DNA of 64,000 bases, from NCBI RefSeq assembly GCF_900115265.1, contig NZ_FOVU01000001.1, positions 779,001 through 843,000 of the forward strand. Reading direction: 5' to 3'. Under the pieces are notes generated by a model, which was not told the DNA's origin, did no database searches, and was given only the letters and a program-made list of their open reading frames with translations. The translations under genes were made by a program, and so were the position numbers. This DNA comes from Bradyrhizobium sp. Ghvi (GTDB lineage Bacteria > Pseudomonadota > Alphaproteobacteria > Rhizobiales > Xanthobacteraceae). Within the stretch, counting starts at the first letter, position 1. Each line of letters opens with the position of its first letter. Of the stretch, positions 35,584-43,819 are shown one piece after another.

Positions 35584-37086
35584 TCACCCATACACAAACG
35601 CCTTGTCATCGAGATCGGTCTTCGGGATCTCGTCCTTCTCGGTCCAGTAATCCTGACTGTGCTGCCATTCCGGCTTGTCGCCGCGCTTCGGCAAGATGTC
35701 CATGTTGCGCATGATGTAGCCGGGGTTGAAGTTCTCAGGATCGATCCACGGCAGGATCGGCATGTTGTGATCTTCAGGCCGAAGCTTGACCTCGACCTTT
35801 TTCGCCCCCTTGGCCTTCATGTGGCCGAGCAGACGGCAGACGAAATCCGCAACAAGGTCGACACGAAGTGTCCAGCTCGCGCGGAAATAACCGAACACCC
35901 AAACCATGTTCGGCACGCCCGTGAACATCATGCCGCGATAGGTCACGGTGTCGCCGAACGCGAGCGGCTTGCCGTCGATCTCGAAGGCGATGTCGCCGAG
36001 CGCAGAGAGATTGAAGCCGGTCGCGGTGACGATGATGTCGGCCTCCAGCAGCTTGCCGGATTTGAGCTGAATGCCGTTCTCGACAAAGCACTCGATCTCG
36101 TCGGTGACCACGGAGGCCTTGCCGCTGGCGATGCCCTTGAACAGATCGGCATCGGGCACGAAAGCGATGCGCTGGCGCCACGGCCGATAGCTCGGCGTAA
36201 AGTGCCTTTCGACGTCGTAGTCTGGACCGAGCACGGCGCTGATCTGGCCGATCAGCTCCTTCTTCACCTGTTCGGGCTTGGAGAGGCAGAGCTTTGTGAA
36301 CGCATCCTGCTCGAACAGAATCTTGCGGCGGACGATTTCGTGGATCCAGGCTTCGTCCACCTGAAGCCGGCGCAACTCCTCCGCGATCTCGATGGCGTTG
36401 CGCCCGAGCCGGAAATAGGTCGGCGAGCGCTGCAGCATGGTGACATGTGCGCAGTCGTCGGCGATGTTCGGCACCAGCGTCGCCGCTGTCGCGCCCGAGC
36501 CGATCACCACCACCTTCTTGCCCTTGAGATCGATGTCGTCGGGCCAGGTCTGCGGATGGACGATGCGCCCCTTGAAGCGGTCCATGCCCTTCCATTCGGG
36601 CGTGTAACCTTCCGAATGGCGGTAATAGCCCTGGCACATCCAGAGGAAGTTGGCGGTGAAGGTCTTGGTCTCGCCGGTGTCGGTAGTTACGGCCTCGATG
36701 GTCCAGAGATTCTGTTCGCTCGACCAGCTCGCCGAGGTGATCTTGTGCTTGTAGCGGATGTGGCGGGCGATATCGTTATCGTCGATCACTTCGTTCATGT
36801 AGGCGAGGATTTCCTCGGCGGTCGCGATCGGCGGTCCGACCCAGGGCTTGAAGCTGTAGCCGAAGGTATGGAGATCGCTGTCCGAGCGGATGCCGGGATA
36901 GCGATGCGTGCTCCAGGTGCCCCCAAATGTCGCCTGCGTTTCCAGGATGACGTAGCTCGTGCCCGGAAGCTGCTTTTCGATGTGATAGGCGCTGCCGATG
37001 CCGGAGATGCCGGCGCCGACGATCAGCACGTCGAAATGTTCAGAAGCCTGTTTGGCCGTGGCGTGACTGCGAACAGCGACATTCAT
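35584..37086 (-). CDS. Flavin-dependent monooxygenase, Baeyer-Villiger type
   Basis: A 500-residue FAD/NADPH enzyme. The FAD site is LIVGAGISGIGSAYH (residues about 21-35). The segment FKGRIVHPQTWPDD matches the Baeyer-Villiger fingerprint F-x-G-x-x-x-H-x-x-x-W-P. The NADPH site follows as VVIGSGATAATLVP. Such enzymes insert oxygen next to a carbonyl, turning ketones into esters or lactones, or oxidise soft heteroatoms. No esterase or alcohol dehydrogenase partner is adjacent. The substrate is unknown. It is transcribed alone, with 121 bp to the upstream protease gene on the same strand. Confidence 0.9.
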   Translation of the reverse strand: MNVAVRSHATAKQASEHFDVLIVGAGISGIGSAYHIEKQLPGTSYVILETQATFGGTWSTHRYPGIRSDSDLHTFGYSFKPWVGPPIATAEEILAYMNEVIDDNDIARHIRYKHKITSASWSSEQNLWTIEAVTTDTGETKTFTANFLWMCQGYYRHSEGYTPEWKGMDRFKGRIVHPQTWPDDIDLKGKKVVVIGSGATAATLVPNIADDCAHVTMLQRSPTYFRLGRNAIEIAEELRRLQVDEAWIHEIVRRKILFEQDAFTKLCLSKPEQVKKELIGQISAVLGPDYDVERHFTPSYRPWRQRIAFVPDADLFKGIASGKASVVTDEIECFVENGIQLKSGKLLEADIIVTATGFNLSALGDIAFEIDGKPLAFGDTVTYRGMMFTGVPNMVWVFGYFRASWTLRVDLVADFVCRLLGHMKAKGAKKVEVKLRPEDHNMPILPWIDPENFNPGYIMRNMDILPKRGDKPEWQHSQDYWTEKDEIPKTDLDDKAFVYG

Positions 37087-37207
37087 TGTTGATTCTATGC
37101 CTTGTCTTGTTCAGGTCGCCTTTGATGGCGACGCGTTTCCTCCGCGACGGGCATGTTCGCCCGCCGCGCTTCCCTCGCAAAATGACATAGATCAAGTCGC
37201 GATCAAA

Positions 37208-37966
37208 CTATAACGCCGCGCCCCAGCCCCGCGCAGTTTGCAAGAGCCAGTCACGGTACAGCGTGAGCGGCGTAACCCCGGTCAATCCGCCGCAGCCGGC
37301 AGCGCCATTCGGCCCGGTCGACCAGCTGATGACACCAACAAGCATCGCGCCATCAGGTCTGTCCTCGAAGACAGGGCCGCCGGAATCGCCGGTGCAGGCT
37401 CCGATTCCGTCGCGAACACCGTTGGTTACGGGATCGACCAGGCGAATCTGGAATGTGCCGGGCTGGCCCGTGACCACGAGACCGGCAACCCGCGTCGCAC
37501 CGCCGCTCTTGCCATCGCCGCGCACGGTGACGCCGATACCGGCGATGGTGAAACGGCTGCCGACCCGGATCGGAATGGTTGGCGCGCCAACCGGCACGGT
37601 CGATTTTCCCTTGAGTGGAATTTCAAGTTGCAGCAATGCCACGTCGGCAGTGGCACGATGTGCCTGCATCGCCTGCATGTTGAAGTTCGGATGGATCGCA
37701 ACGGTGCGCACATTCAGCAATTGCGGCTGACCATCGGCGCCGCGATCGACGATCTTGTAGTCGGCGCCGGGCTGCACGCAATGAGCGACCGTCAGCACGA
37801 TTTGTGGGGCGATCAGAGTGCCGGTGCAGAAATTGCCGCGCGAGCCGACGATGGTGACGACCGCGCGCGCAACGCCCTCCGTCTGCGGCGTGCCGCCGCC
37901 GACGATGGCGTGAGCGGGCGCGGCAAGCAGAAAGATTGCTGCGATGAGAGTGACGAGCTTCTTCAT
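37208..37966 (-). CDS. Secreted trypsin-like serine protease (S1 family)
   Basis: A 252-residue exported protein with signal peptide MKKLVTLIAAIFLLAAPAHA. The mature start IVGGGTPQ resembles the Ile-Val-Gly-Gly terminus freed in trypsin zymogens. The catalytic triad is visible: His in LTVAHC, Asp in TADVALLQL and Ser in GDSGGPVF. Paired cysteines (CTGTL...AHC) suggest disulfides. Activation would need no long propeptide, since cleavage by signal peptidase leaves the IVGG end directly. The target is unknown. Confidence 0.9.
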   Translation of the reverse strand: MKKLVTLIAAIFLLAAPAHAIVGGGTPQTEGVARAVVTIVGSRGNFCTGTLIAPQIVLTVAHCVQPGADYKIVDRGADGQPQLLNVRTVAIHPNFNMQAMQAHRATADVALLQLEIPLKGKSTVPVGAPTIPIRVGSRFTIAGIGVTVRGDGKSGGATRVAGLVVTGQPGTFQIRLVDPVTNGVRDGIGACTGDSGGPVFEDRPDGAMLVGVISWSTGPNGAAGCGGLTGVTPLTLYRDWLLQTARGWGAAL

Positions 37967-38053
37967 GGGAACACGCTTCTATCGTCGGCAGGACTGGCCC
38001 TTGCGGATAGCGCATGCTAGCCCTCTTGGGAAGGAATTGACGAGGGCAGGACA

Positions 38054-38689
38054 GTGGCGATCGAGGCTGTGATCTTTGATTTCGGTGGCGTGTTGACGAG
38101 TTCGCCGTTCGAGGCGTTTGCGCGATTCGAAACCGAACGCGGCCTGCCCGCCGACATCATCAGACGCACCAACGCGGCCAACCATCTGGAAAATGCCTGG
38201 GCCAAGTTCGAGCGCGCCGAAGTGGATATCGAGACCTTCGATCATTTGTTCGCGGCGGAATCGCTTGCGCTCGGCGCCGAAGTGCGCGGACGCGACGTGC
38301 TGCGACTGCTCCAGGGCGACCTGCGCCCCGAGATGGTCGCGGCGCTGAAGCGCATCAAGGCAGAGTTCAAGACCGGCTGCATCACCAACAACCTTCCGGA
38401 CAATGCGATCGGCAGCATGACCGGACGCTCGCTCTATGTCGCGGAGGTGATGGTGCTGTTCGACCACGTCATCGAATCCGCCAAGATCGGCCTGCGCAAG
38501 CCGGACCCTCGCATTTACCAGCTGATGGTCGAGACGCTGAAAGTCGATCCGAAGAACTGCGTCTATCTCGACGACCTCGGCGTCAATCTGAAGCCCGCGC
38601 GGGACATGGGCATGACAACAATCAAGGTCACGAACGGCGCGCAGGCGATCGCCGAGCTCGAGGCAGTGACGGGAATGAAGCTGGGGTAG
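38054..38689 (+). CDS. HAD-superfamily hydrolase (subfamily IA, epoxide-hydrolase-N-like)
   Basis: A 211-residue HAD protein starting at GTG 38054. Motif I is IFDFGGVLTSSPF: the nucleophile Asp is present but the usual second Asp is Gly, as in a known subgroup related to the soluble epoxide hydrolase N-domain and ACAD10. Motif II is CITNNLP, motif III supplies Lys in KIGLRKPDPRIY and motif IV is YLDDLGVNLKPARDMGM. Phosphatase activity on a small organic phosphate is the family expectation; the altered motif I makes this less certain. It converges with mtnA. Confidence 0.88.
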   Translation: MAIEAVIFDFGGVLTSSPFEAFARFETERGLPADIIRRTNAANHLENAWAKFERAEVDIETFDHLFAAESLALGAEVRGRDVLRLLQGDLRPEMVAALKRIKAEFKTGCITNNLPDNAIGSMTGRSLYVAEVMVLFDHVIESAKIGLRKPDPRIYQLMVETLKVDPKNCVYLDDLGVNLKPARDMGMTTIKVTNGAQAIAELEAVTGMKLG

Positions 38690-38736
38690 TCCATCGTCCT
38701 CGTCATTGCGAGCGCGGTTATCCCCCAATTACCTAG

Positions 38737-39846
38737 CTACTCCACCACAGCGGCGATCCGCTCCGGAAATGCGGCGGCCAGCGAGGCGCGGTCGGGCCTC
38801 AGCACGCCGCGCTCGGTGATGAGGCCGGTCACGAGGCGCGCCGGCGTGACGTCGAAGGCGTAGTTCGCGACCGGCGAGCCCTCCGGCACGATGCGTACCG
38901 TCTCCAGCCGTCCATCCGCGGTGCGGCCGGTCATGTCGGTGACCTCCGCCCCGCTGCGCTGCTCGATCGGAATATCGCGGATGCCGTCGTCGACCGCGAA
39001 GTCGATCGTGGGCGACGGCAGCGCCACGTAGAACGGCACATCGTTGTCGCGCGCGGCGAGCGCCTTCAAGTAAGTGCCGATCTTGTTGCAGACGTCGCCA
39101 TTGGCAGCAACGCGGTCGGTGCCGACGATGGCGAGATCGACCATGCCGTGCTGCATCAGGTGCCCGCCGGTGTTATCCGGAATTACGGTGTGCGGCACGC
39201 CATGATGGCCGAGTTCCCAGGCGGTAAGCGAAGCGCCCTGATTGCGTGGGCGAGTCTCGTCGACCCAGACATGGATCTTGATACCGCGCTCATGCGCGAG
39301 ATAGATCGGCGCGGTTGCAGTGCCCCAGTCGACGGTGGCAAGCCAGCCGGCATTGCAATGGGTCAGCACGTTGACCGTCTCACCCGGCTTCTTCCTGGCC
39401 ACGATCGCCTCGATCAGCGCGAGACCGCTGGCGGCGATGCCGCGATTGATCTCGACGTCCTGCTCGACGATCTCGTCGGCGCGGGCGTAGGCCGCTGCGG
39501 CCCGTTCAACCGGATCGATCGGCGCAAGCGCCGCACGCATCTCGTCCAGCGCCCATTTCAGATTGATCGCGGTCGGTCGCGCTACGATCAGCGTGTCGAA
39601 AGCGCGCTTCAGACCGGCGTCGGATGGGTCTTCGCGCATCGCCAGCGCCATCCCGTAGGCGGCGGTCGCGCCGATGAGCGGCGCGCCGCGCACCAGCATG
39701 TCGCGGATCGCCACCGCTGCGTCCTCGCAAGACGTCAGCTTCGCAATGACGAATTCATGCGGCAGACGGCGTTGGTCGATCGCGCCGACCGACCATCCGT
39801 CGCCGTCGCGCCAGATGCTGCGAAAATGCTTACCGTCGACCTTCAT
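38737..39846 (-). CDS. mtnA: S-methyl-5-thioribose-1-phosphate isomerase
   Basis: A 369-residue isomerase of the eIF2B-alpha-like family that converts methylthioribose-1-phosphate to methylthioribulose-1-phosphate in recycling of methylthioadenosine. The catalytic Cys lies in [17 protein letters not shown] and the catalytic Asp in [19 protein letters not shown]. The N-terminal domain has the RLPHEFV and [17 protein letters not shown] segments typical of MtnA. It follows mtnP by 30 bp on the same strand, so the two consecutive enzymes form an operon. Later steps of the pathway are not encoded in this window. Confidence 0.95.
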   Translation of the reverse strand: MKVDGKHFRSIWRDGDGWSVGAIDQRRLPHEFVIAKLTSCEDAAVAIRDMLVRGAPLIGATAAYGMALAMREDPSDAGLKRAFDTLIVARPTAINLKWALDEMRAALAPIDPVERAAAAYARADEIVEQDVEINRGIAASGLALIEAIVARKKPGETVNVLTHCNAGWLATVDWGTATAPIYLAHERGIKIHVWVDETRPRNQGASLTAWELGHHGVPHTVIPDNTGGHLMQHGMVDLAIVGTDRVAANGDVCNKIGTYLKALAARDNDVPFYVALPSPTIDFAVDDGIRDIPIEQRSGAEVTDMTGRTADGRLETVRIVPEGSPVANYAFDVTPARLVTGLITERGVLRPDRASLAAAFPERIAAVVE

Positions 39847-39876
39847 GGCGTTCTGCCTTTTCGTCCTTCTTGCGTC

Positions 39877-40752
39877 TCAACCGCGCAAAATGCGCCCGGC
39901 CACCGCATCGAGCTTGTTCAGAAGCTCGGGATCGCGCGCCTCGGGCGCGGTGATCAGCGCGGTATCCAGCGCACGGTCCGAACCGATCGGGCATGGCTCG
40001 TGCTCACGCGGAAAATCCTTCGCCAGCCGCGCCACCAGCGCCTTGGCCTTGTCGGCGTTCGAGGTCAGCACGCGGATGATGTCCTGTACGGTGACCGCAT
40101 CGTGATCGGGATGCCAGCAGTCGAAATCCGTCACCATCGCGACGGTCGCGTAGCAAATCTCGGCCTCGCGGGCGAGCTTTGCCTCTGGCATGTTGGTCAT
40201 GCCGATCACGGAATAGCCTGATGTCTTGTAGGTCATGCTCTCCGCATAGGTGGAGAATTGCGGCCCCTCCATGCAGACATAGGTGCCGCCGCGCGCGATC
40301 GCGATACCCTCGGCCTCGGCCGCCGCCGCCAGATGAATCCGAAGCCGCGGCGAGACGGGATGCGCCATCGAGACATGTGCGACGCAACCTTTGCCGAAGA
40401 ACGAGCTCTCGCGCTTATGGGTGCGGTCGACGAACTGATCGACGAGGACGAAAGTGCCGGGGGGCAGCTCCTCCTTGAAGGAACCGCAGGCCGACAGCGA
40501 GATCAGGTCGGTGACGCCGGCGCGCTTCAGCACGTCGATATTGGCGCGATAATTGATATCGGAGGGCGACAGCCGATGCCCCTTGTCATGGCGCGGCAGG
40601 AACACGATCGGCAGACCTGCGATGGTGCCACGCCGCACGGGCGCCGACGGCTCCCCCCAGGGGCTCCTGATCACCTCTTCGTGCGCGCCTTCGAGACCCG
40701 GCAGATCATAGATGCCCGAGCCGCCGATGATGCCCAATACCGCCTGCGCCAT
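39877..40752 (-). CDS. mtnP: S-methyl-5'-thioadenosine phosphorylase
   Basis: A 291-residue phosphorylase that splits methylthioadenosine, the by-product of polyamine and homoserine-lactone synthesis, into adenine and methylthioribose-1-phosphate. Signatures are LGIIGGSGIYDLPGLEG at the N-terminus (phosphate site), RHDKGHRLSPSDINYRANI, YVCMEGPQFSTYAES and GMTNMPEAKLAREAEICYA (purine and ribose site). It feeds MtnA directly, so no MtnK kinase is required. It is the first gene of the two-gene operon. Confidence 0.95.
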   Translation of the reverse strand: MAQAVLGIIGGSGIYDLPGLEGAHEEVIRSPWGEPSAPVRRGTIAGLPIVFLPRHDKGHRLSPSDINYRANIDVLKRAGVTDLISLSACGSFKEELPPGTFVLVDQFVDRTHKRESSFFGKGCVAHVSMAHPVSPRLRIHLAAAAEAEGIAIARGGTYVCMEGPQFSTYAESMTYKTSGYSVIGMTNMPEAKLAREAEICYATVAMVTDFDCWHPDHDAVTVQDIIRVLTSNADKAKALVARLAKDFPREHEPCPIGSDRALDTALITAPEARDPELLNKLDAVAGRILRG

Positions 40753-40857
40753 GCCTGCTTCACCCTATCCGCCACGTGCGACATGGTTAAGCTATGCCAG
40801 TTTTGCGGCGGTTTTGGAACGGGGTGGTGGGTCCAGTCGGAGGCAGTGGGCGCCTGA

Positions 40858-41130
40858 TTAGGCCGCCTTCGCCAGCTTGAGCTGAGTCGCGACCATGCGC
40901 TCCAGGGTTTCGACAGACTGGAAATTTTCCGGCGTGATCTCGGACTGCGGAATGGTGAAGTCGAACTCGGCTTCGACGCCCAGCATCAGATTGACCATGT
41001 CCATCGAGGTCAGACCGACATCGACGAGCTTGGCCTGCGGCGTGACTTCGGCGACAAGCGAGTTCTGCTCGAGGATGCCCTTCACCAGTGTGGTGATGCG
41101 ATGACGCAAATCGGTATCGAAGGCTTGCAT
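40858..41130 (-). CDS. Small acyl carrier-like protein, partner of the amino acid:[carrier protein] ligase
   Basis: A 90-residue carrier protein starting at ATG 41130 (a TTG two codons earlier is less likely). The phosphopantetheine-attachment serine is Ser42 in VGLTSMDMV, a variant of the usual D-S-L. Four-helix carrier length, an acidic helix 2 region and EAEFDFTIPQSEITPENFQS downstream fit the fold. It is divergent from the genes for an acyl-CoA-dehydrogenase-like protein and the ligase, sharing a 357-bp control region. In B. japonicum and Agrobacterium the equivalent carrier proteins are loaded with glycine or alanine by the ligase rather than with a fatty acid. Confidence 0.9.
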   Translation of the reverse strand: MQAFDTDLRHRITTLVKGILEQNSLVAEVTPQAKLVDVGLTSMDMVNLMLGVEAEFDFTIPQSEITPENFQSVETLERMVATQLKLAKAA

Positions 41131-41487
41131 CGGCAAATTCCCATCTGTCTATAAAAGGTCGGGCCGGTCGCCGGATACGATGCGCACGACGGGCCGGTCC
41201 CGCAATGGGCGTCACCATTACTTCGCGTTTCTTAGTAAACGATGACTCAGATTGTCTGCAATCCGTGCTTCTTCCAGAATCCTAACGCGATCGCCGAAAT
41301 CCGGACCATGCAAAAAACCGCACCTTAACTGTTCGTTCGGAATTGCGGTTCGTTTACCCTCTATTTCATCGACGAATTTGAATTAAATCCGTAGCCTCGT
41401 CTCACAAGCAAAGATGGCCGGAGGATCGCTGACGCGCATCGCGAATGATGCCGGCGATCTTGAACGGCAAACCGGAGGCGGACGAGT
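41131..41487. promoter_or_regulatory. 357-bp divergent control region of the aminoacyl-carrier genes
   Basis: The gap between the carrier gene (minus) and the dehydrogenase-like gene (plus). The central part (about 41215-41400) is clearly AT-richer than the surroundings, with stretches such as TTCTTAGTAAACGATGACTC and ATTTGAATTAAATCC. This is what a shared promoter and regulator-binding area would look like. I cannot assign specific -35/-10 or operator boxes. No gene is supported inside. Confidence 0.5.
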
Positions 41488-42705
41488 ATGAACGTGCGTG
41501 AAGCTGTCCTCACTGTCGACGAAACACCGACGAGCCTGCTCGAGCAGGGCCCTTCCCTCATCGAGCGCGCCGCCCGAACCGCCAGCGTGGCTGCGGCCGA
41601 TGCCGACGGCGTCGATCGCGACGCCCGCTTCCCCCACAAGGCGTTCGATACCGCGCGTGAGCAGAAGCTGCTCGGCGTCATGATCCCGGTCGAGTTCGGC
41701 GGCTTCGGCGCCTCGATCTACGACGTCACCGACATCTGCTACACGCTCGGACGCGCCTGCGCCTCGACGGCGATGATCTACGCGATGCACCAGACCAAAG
41801 TCGCCTGCATCATCAGGCACGGTCACGGTATCCCCTGGATGGAAACCATGATGCGCCGGGTCGCCCGCGACCAGTGGCTGCTCGCCTCCTCCACCACGGA
41901 AGGCCAGAACGGCGGCAACATCCGCGCCAGCGCGGCAGCCGTCGACCACGCCGGAGACACAATCTCCCTGCTGCGCGACGCCACCGTGATCTCCTACGGC
42001 GCCGAGGCCGATGGTCTCGTCACGATCGCGCGCCGAGCCAACGAAGCCGCAGCCTCCGACCAGGTGCTTCTGGCGCTCGCGAAGGACGATTATTCGCTGA
42101 AACAGACGCTGGGCTGGGAAACGCTTGGCATGCGCGGCACCTGCTCGACCGGCTTCGAGCTCAGGGTCGACTGTCCTGCCGACCGCGTCTTCCCGGAATC
42201 CTATGACAAGATCCACGCCCAGACCATGACGCCGTTCGCGCATCTGTGCTGGTCATCGGCCTGGGCGGGCATTGCCGCCGCAGCGGTGACGCGCGCGCAG
42301 GCCTTTGTCCGCAAGGCGGCTCGCAGCTCCGGCGGTCAGATGCCGCCGGCCGCCGCCCATTTCACCGCGGCGAAGATGTCGCTGGCAAAACTTCGCGCAT
42401 TGATCGCCGCCAATCTGGACGCCTTCGCCAATGCCGAACATGACGAGCGCGCGCTCGGCTCGCTCGACTTCCAGTCCTCAATCACGCTGCTGAAGGTGCA
42501 GGCCTCCGAGCTCGCGGTCGAGACCGTGATGCATGCGATGCGCACTGCGGGTCTGTCCGGTTATCGCAACGACGGCGAGTTCACCATGGGCCGCCATCTG
42601 CGCGACGTGTTGTCGTCGCCGATCATGATCAACAACGACCGCATTCTCGCTAACGCCGCCACGTCGACGCTGATGAGCGGCGTGCCGGCGAGCCTTCGCG
42701 ACTAA
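41488..42705 (+). CDS. Acyl-CoA dehydrogenase-fold flavoprotein of the aminoacyl-carrier cluster
   Basis: A 405-residue protein with the acyl-CoA dehydrogenase fold: LGVMIPVEFGGFGASIYDVT, WLLASSTTEGQNGGNIRASA for the flavin-binding middle domain and SGYRNDGEFTMGRHLRDVLS in the C-terminal domain. By visual alignment the catalytic Glu of medium-chain enzymes (normally in YEGT after the LRD segment) is replaced by hydrophobic PIMIN. The alternative Glu of isovaleryl-type enzymes is also absent from the CWSSAWAGIAAAAV helix. It is 38 bp upstream of the ligase gene in one operon. Related folds oxidise prolyl-carrier thioesters, so action on an aminoacyl-carrier is plausible. Confidence 0.88.
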   Translation: MNVREAVLTVDETPTSLLEQGPSLIERAARTASVAAADADGVDRDARFPHKAFDTAREQKLLGVMIPVEFGGFGASIYDVTDICYTLGRACASTAMIYAMHQTKVACIIRHGHGIPWMETMMRRVARDQWLLASSTTEGQNGGNIRASAAAVDHAGDTISLLRDATVISYGAEADGLVTIARRANEAAASDQVLLALAKDDYSLKQTLGWETLGMRGTCSTGFELRVDCPADRVFPESYDKIHAQTMTPFAHLCWSSAWAGIAAAAVTRAQAFVRKAARSSGGQMPPAAAHFTAAKMSLAKLRALIAANLDAFANAEHDERALGSLDFQSSITLLKVQASELAVETVMHAMRTAGLSGYRNDGEFTMGRHLRDVLSSPIMINNDRILANAATSTLMSGVPASLRD

Positions 42706-42743
42706 GCCACAAGAACAGATTTGAGATAGCAGGACACCATCCC

Positions 42744-43724
42744 ATGAATATTGCCGTCCTCCCGGATTCGCCCGAGACTGCGCCGCAAATCGCCGATCCG
42801 CTCGATCATCTCGCCGACAAGCTGTTCCACCGCATGGGTTCGGACGGCGTTTACGCCCGCACCGCGCTCTACGAAGGTGTGGTGGAGAAGCTCGCCGCGC
42901 TGATCACCAGCCACCGCGAATCCGGCACGGAAGCGTTGCGCTTTCCGCCGGTGATGAGCCGGGCCCAGCTGGAAAAATCCGGCTACCTCAAGAGCTTTCC
43001 GAACCTGCTCGGCTGCGTCTGCGGCCTGCACGGCACCGAACGCGAGATCAACGCCGCGGTGAGCCGCTTCGATGCCGGCGGCGACTGGACCACGTCGCTG
43101 TCGCCGGCCGATCTCGTGCTGTCGCCGGCGGCCTGCTATCCCGTCTATCCGATCGCGGCGAGCCGCGGGCCCTTGCCGAAGGGCGGCCTGCGCTTCGACG
43201 TCGCGGCCGACTGCTTCCGCCGCGAGCCGTCGAAGCATCTCGACCGCCTGCAATCATTCCGGATGCGCGAATATGTCTGCATCGGCACGCCCGATGACGT
43301 CGCCGATTTCCGCGAGCGCTGGATGGTGCGCGCCCAGAAGATCGCGACCGATCTCGGCCTGACCTTCCGTATCGACTATGCCAGCGATCCGTTCTTCGGC
43401 CGCGTCGGCCAGATGAAGGCGGTGAGCCAGAAGCAGCAGCAGCTCAAGTTCGAGCTCCTGATCCCGCTGCGCTCTGAAGAACAGCCGACCGCCTGCATGA
43501 GCTTCAACTATCACCGCGAGCATTTCGGCACGACCTGGGGCATCCAGGACGCCAATGGCGAGTCGGCTCACACCGGCTGCGTCGCCTTCGGCATGGATCG
43601 CCTCGCGGTCGCGATGTTCCACACCCACGGCACCGATCTCTCCGCCTGGCCCGCCAAGGTGCGGGACGTCATGGGCATGCAGCCGCACGTCGCGGCCGAT
43701 GCTCATGTCGAAGGCTGGCGCTAG
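42744..43724 (+). CDS. Amino acid--[acyl-carrier-protein] ligase
   Basis: A 326-residue homologue of the catalytic core of atypical seryl-tRNA synthetase without a tRNA-binding domain. Class II motif 2 is DCFRREPSKHLDRLQSFRMRE and motif 3 is GCVAFGMDRLAVAMF. Candidate zinc ligands are Cys131, Glu176 and Cys279, the same numbering I recall for the characterised B. japonicum enzyme. The family activates glycine or alanine with ATP and transfers it to the phosphopantetheine of a small carrier protein instead of tRNA. The partner carrier gene is divergent at 40858-41130. The biological product of this chemistry is not known. Confidence 0.95.
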   Translation: MNIAVLPDSPETAPQIADPLDHLADKLFHRMGSDGVYARTALYEGVVEKLAALITSHRESGTEALRFPPVMSRAQLEKSGYLKSFPNLLGCVCGLHGTEREINAAVSRFDAGGDWTTSLSPADLVLSPAACYPVYPIAASRGPLPKGGLRFDVAADCFRREPSKHLDRLQSFRMREYVCIGTPDDVADFRERWMVRAQKIATDLGLTFRIDYASDPFFGRVGQMKAVSQKQQQLKFELLIPLRSEEQPTACMSFNYHREHFGTTWGIQDANGESAHTGCVAFGMDRLAVAMFHTHGTDLSAWPAKVRDVMGMQPHVAADAHVEGWR

Positions 43725-43770
43725 AGCACGATCCGGAAAAGCGTGAAGCGGTTTTCCGAGAAGATCATGC
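43724..43770. repeat. Dispersed rhizobial repeat (GAGCACGATCCGGAAAAG type)
   Basis: Begins at the last base of the ligase stop codon. The sequence GAGCACGATCCGGAAAAG, then CGTGAAGCGGTTTTCC and AAGATCATGC, is a very abundant short interspersed palindrome in Bradyrhizobium and relatives: CCGGAAAA pairs imperfectly with TTTTCCGA, and GCACGATC with GATCATGC. It separates the ligase from the GNAT-like gene. Confidence 0.8.
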
Positions 43771-43819
43771 CGAAACTATAGACTCCAAGAGGCCGACCAT
43801 TTCCACGGGCAAGACGAGC

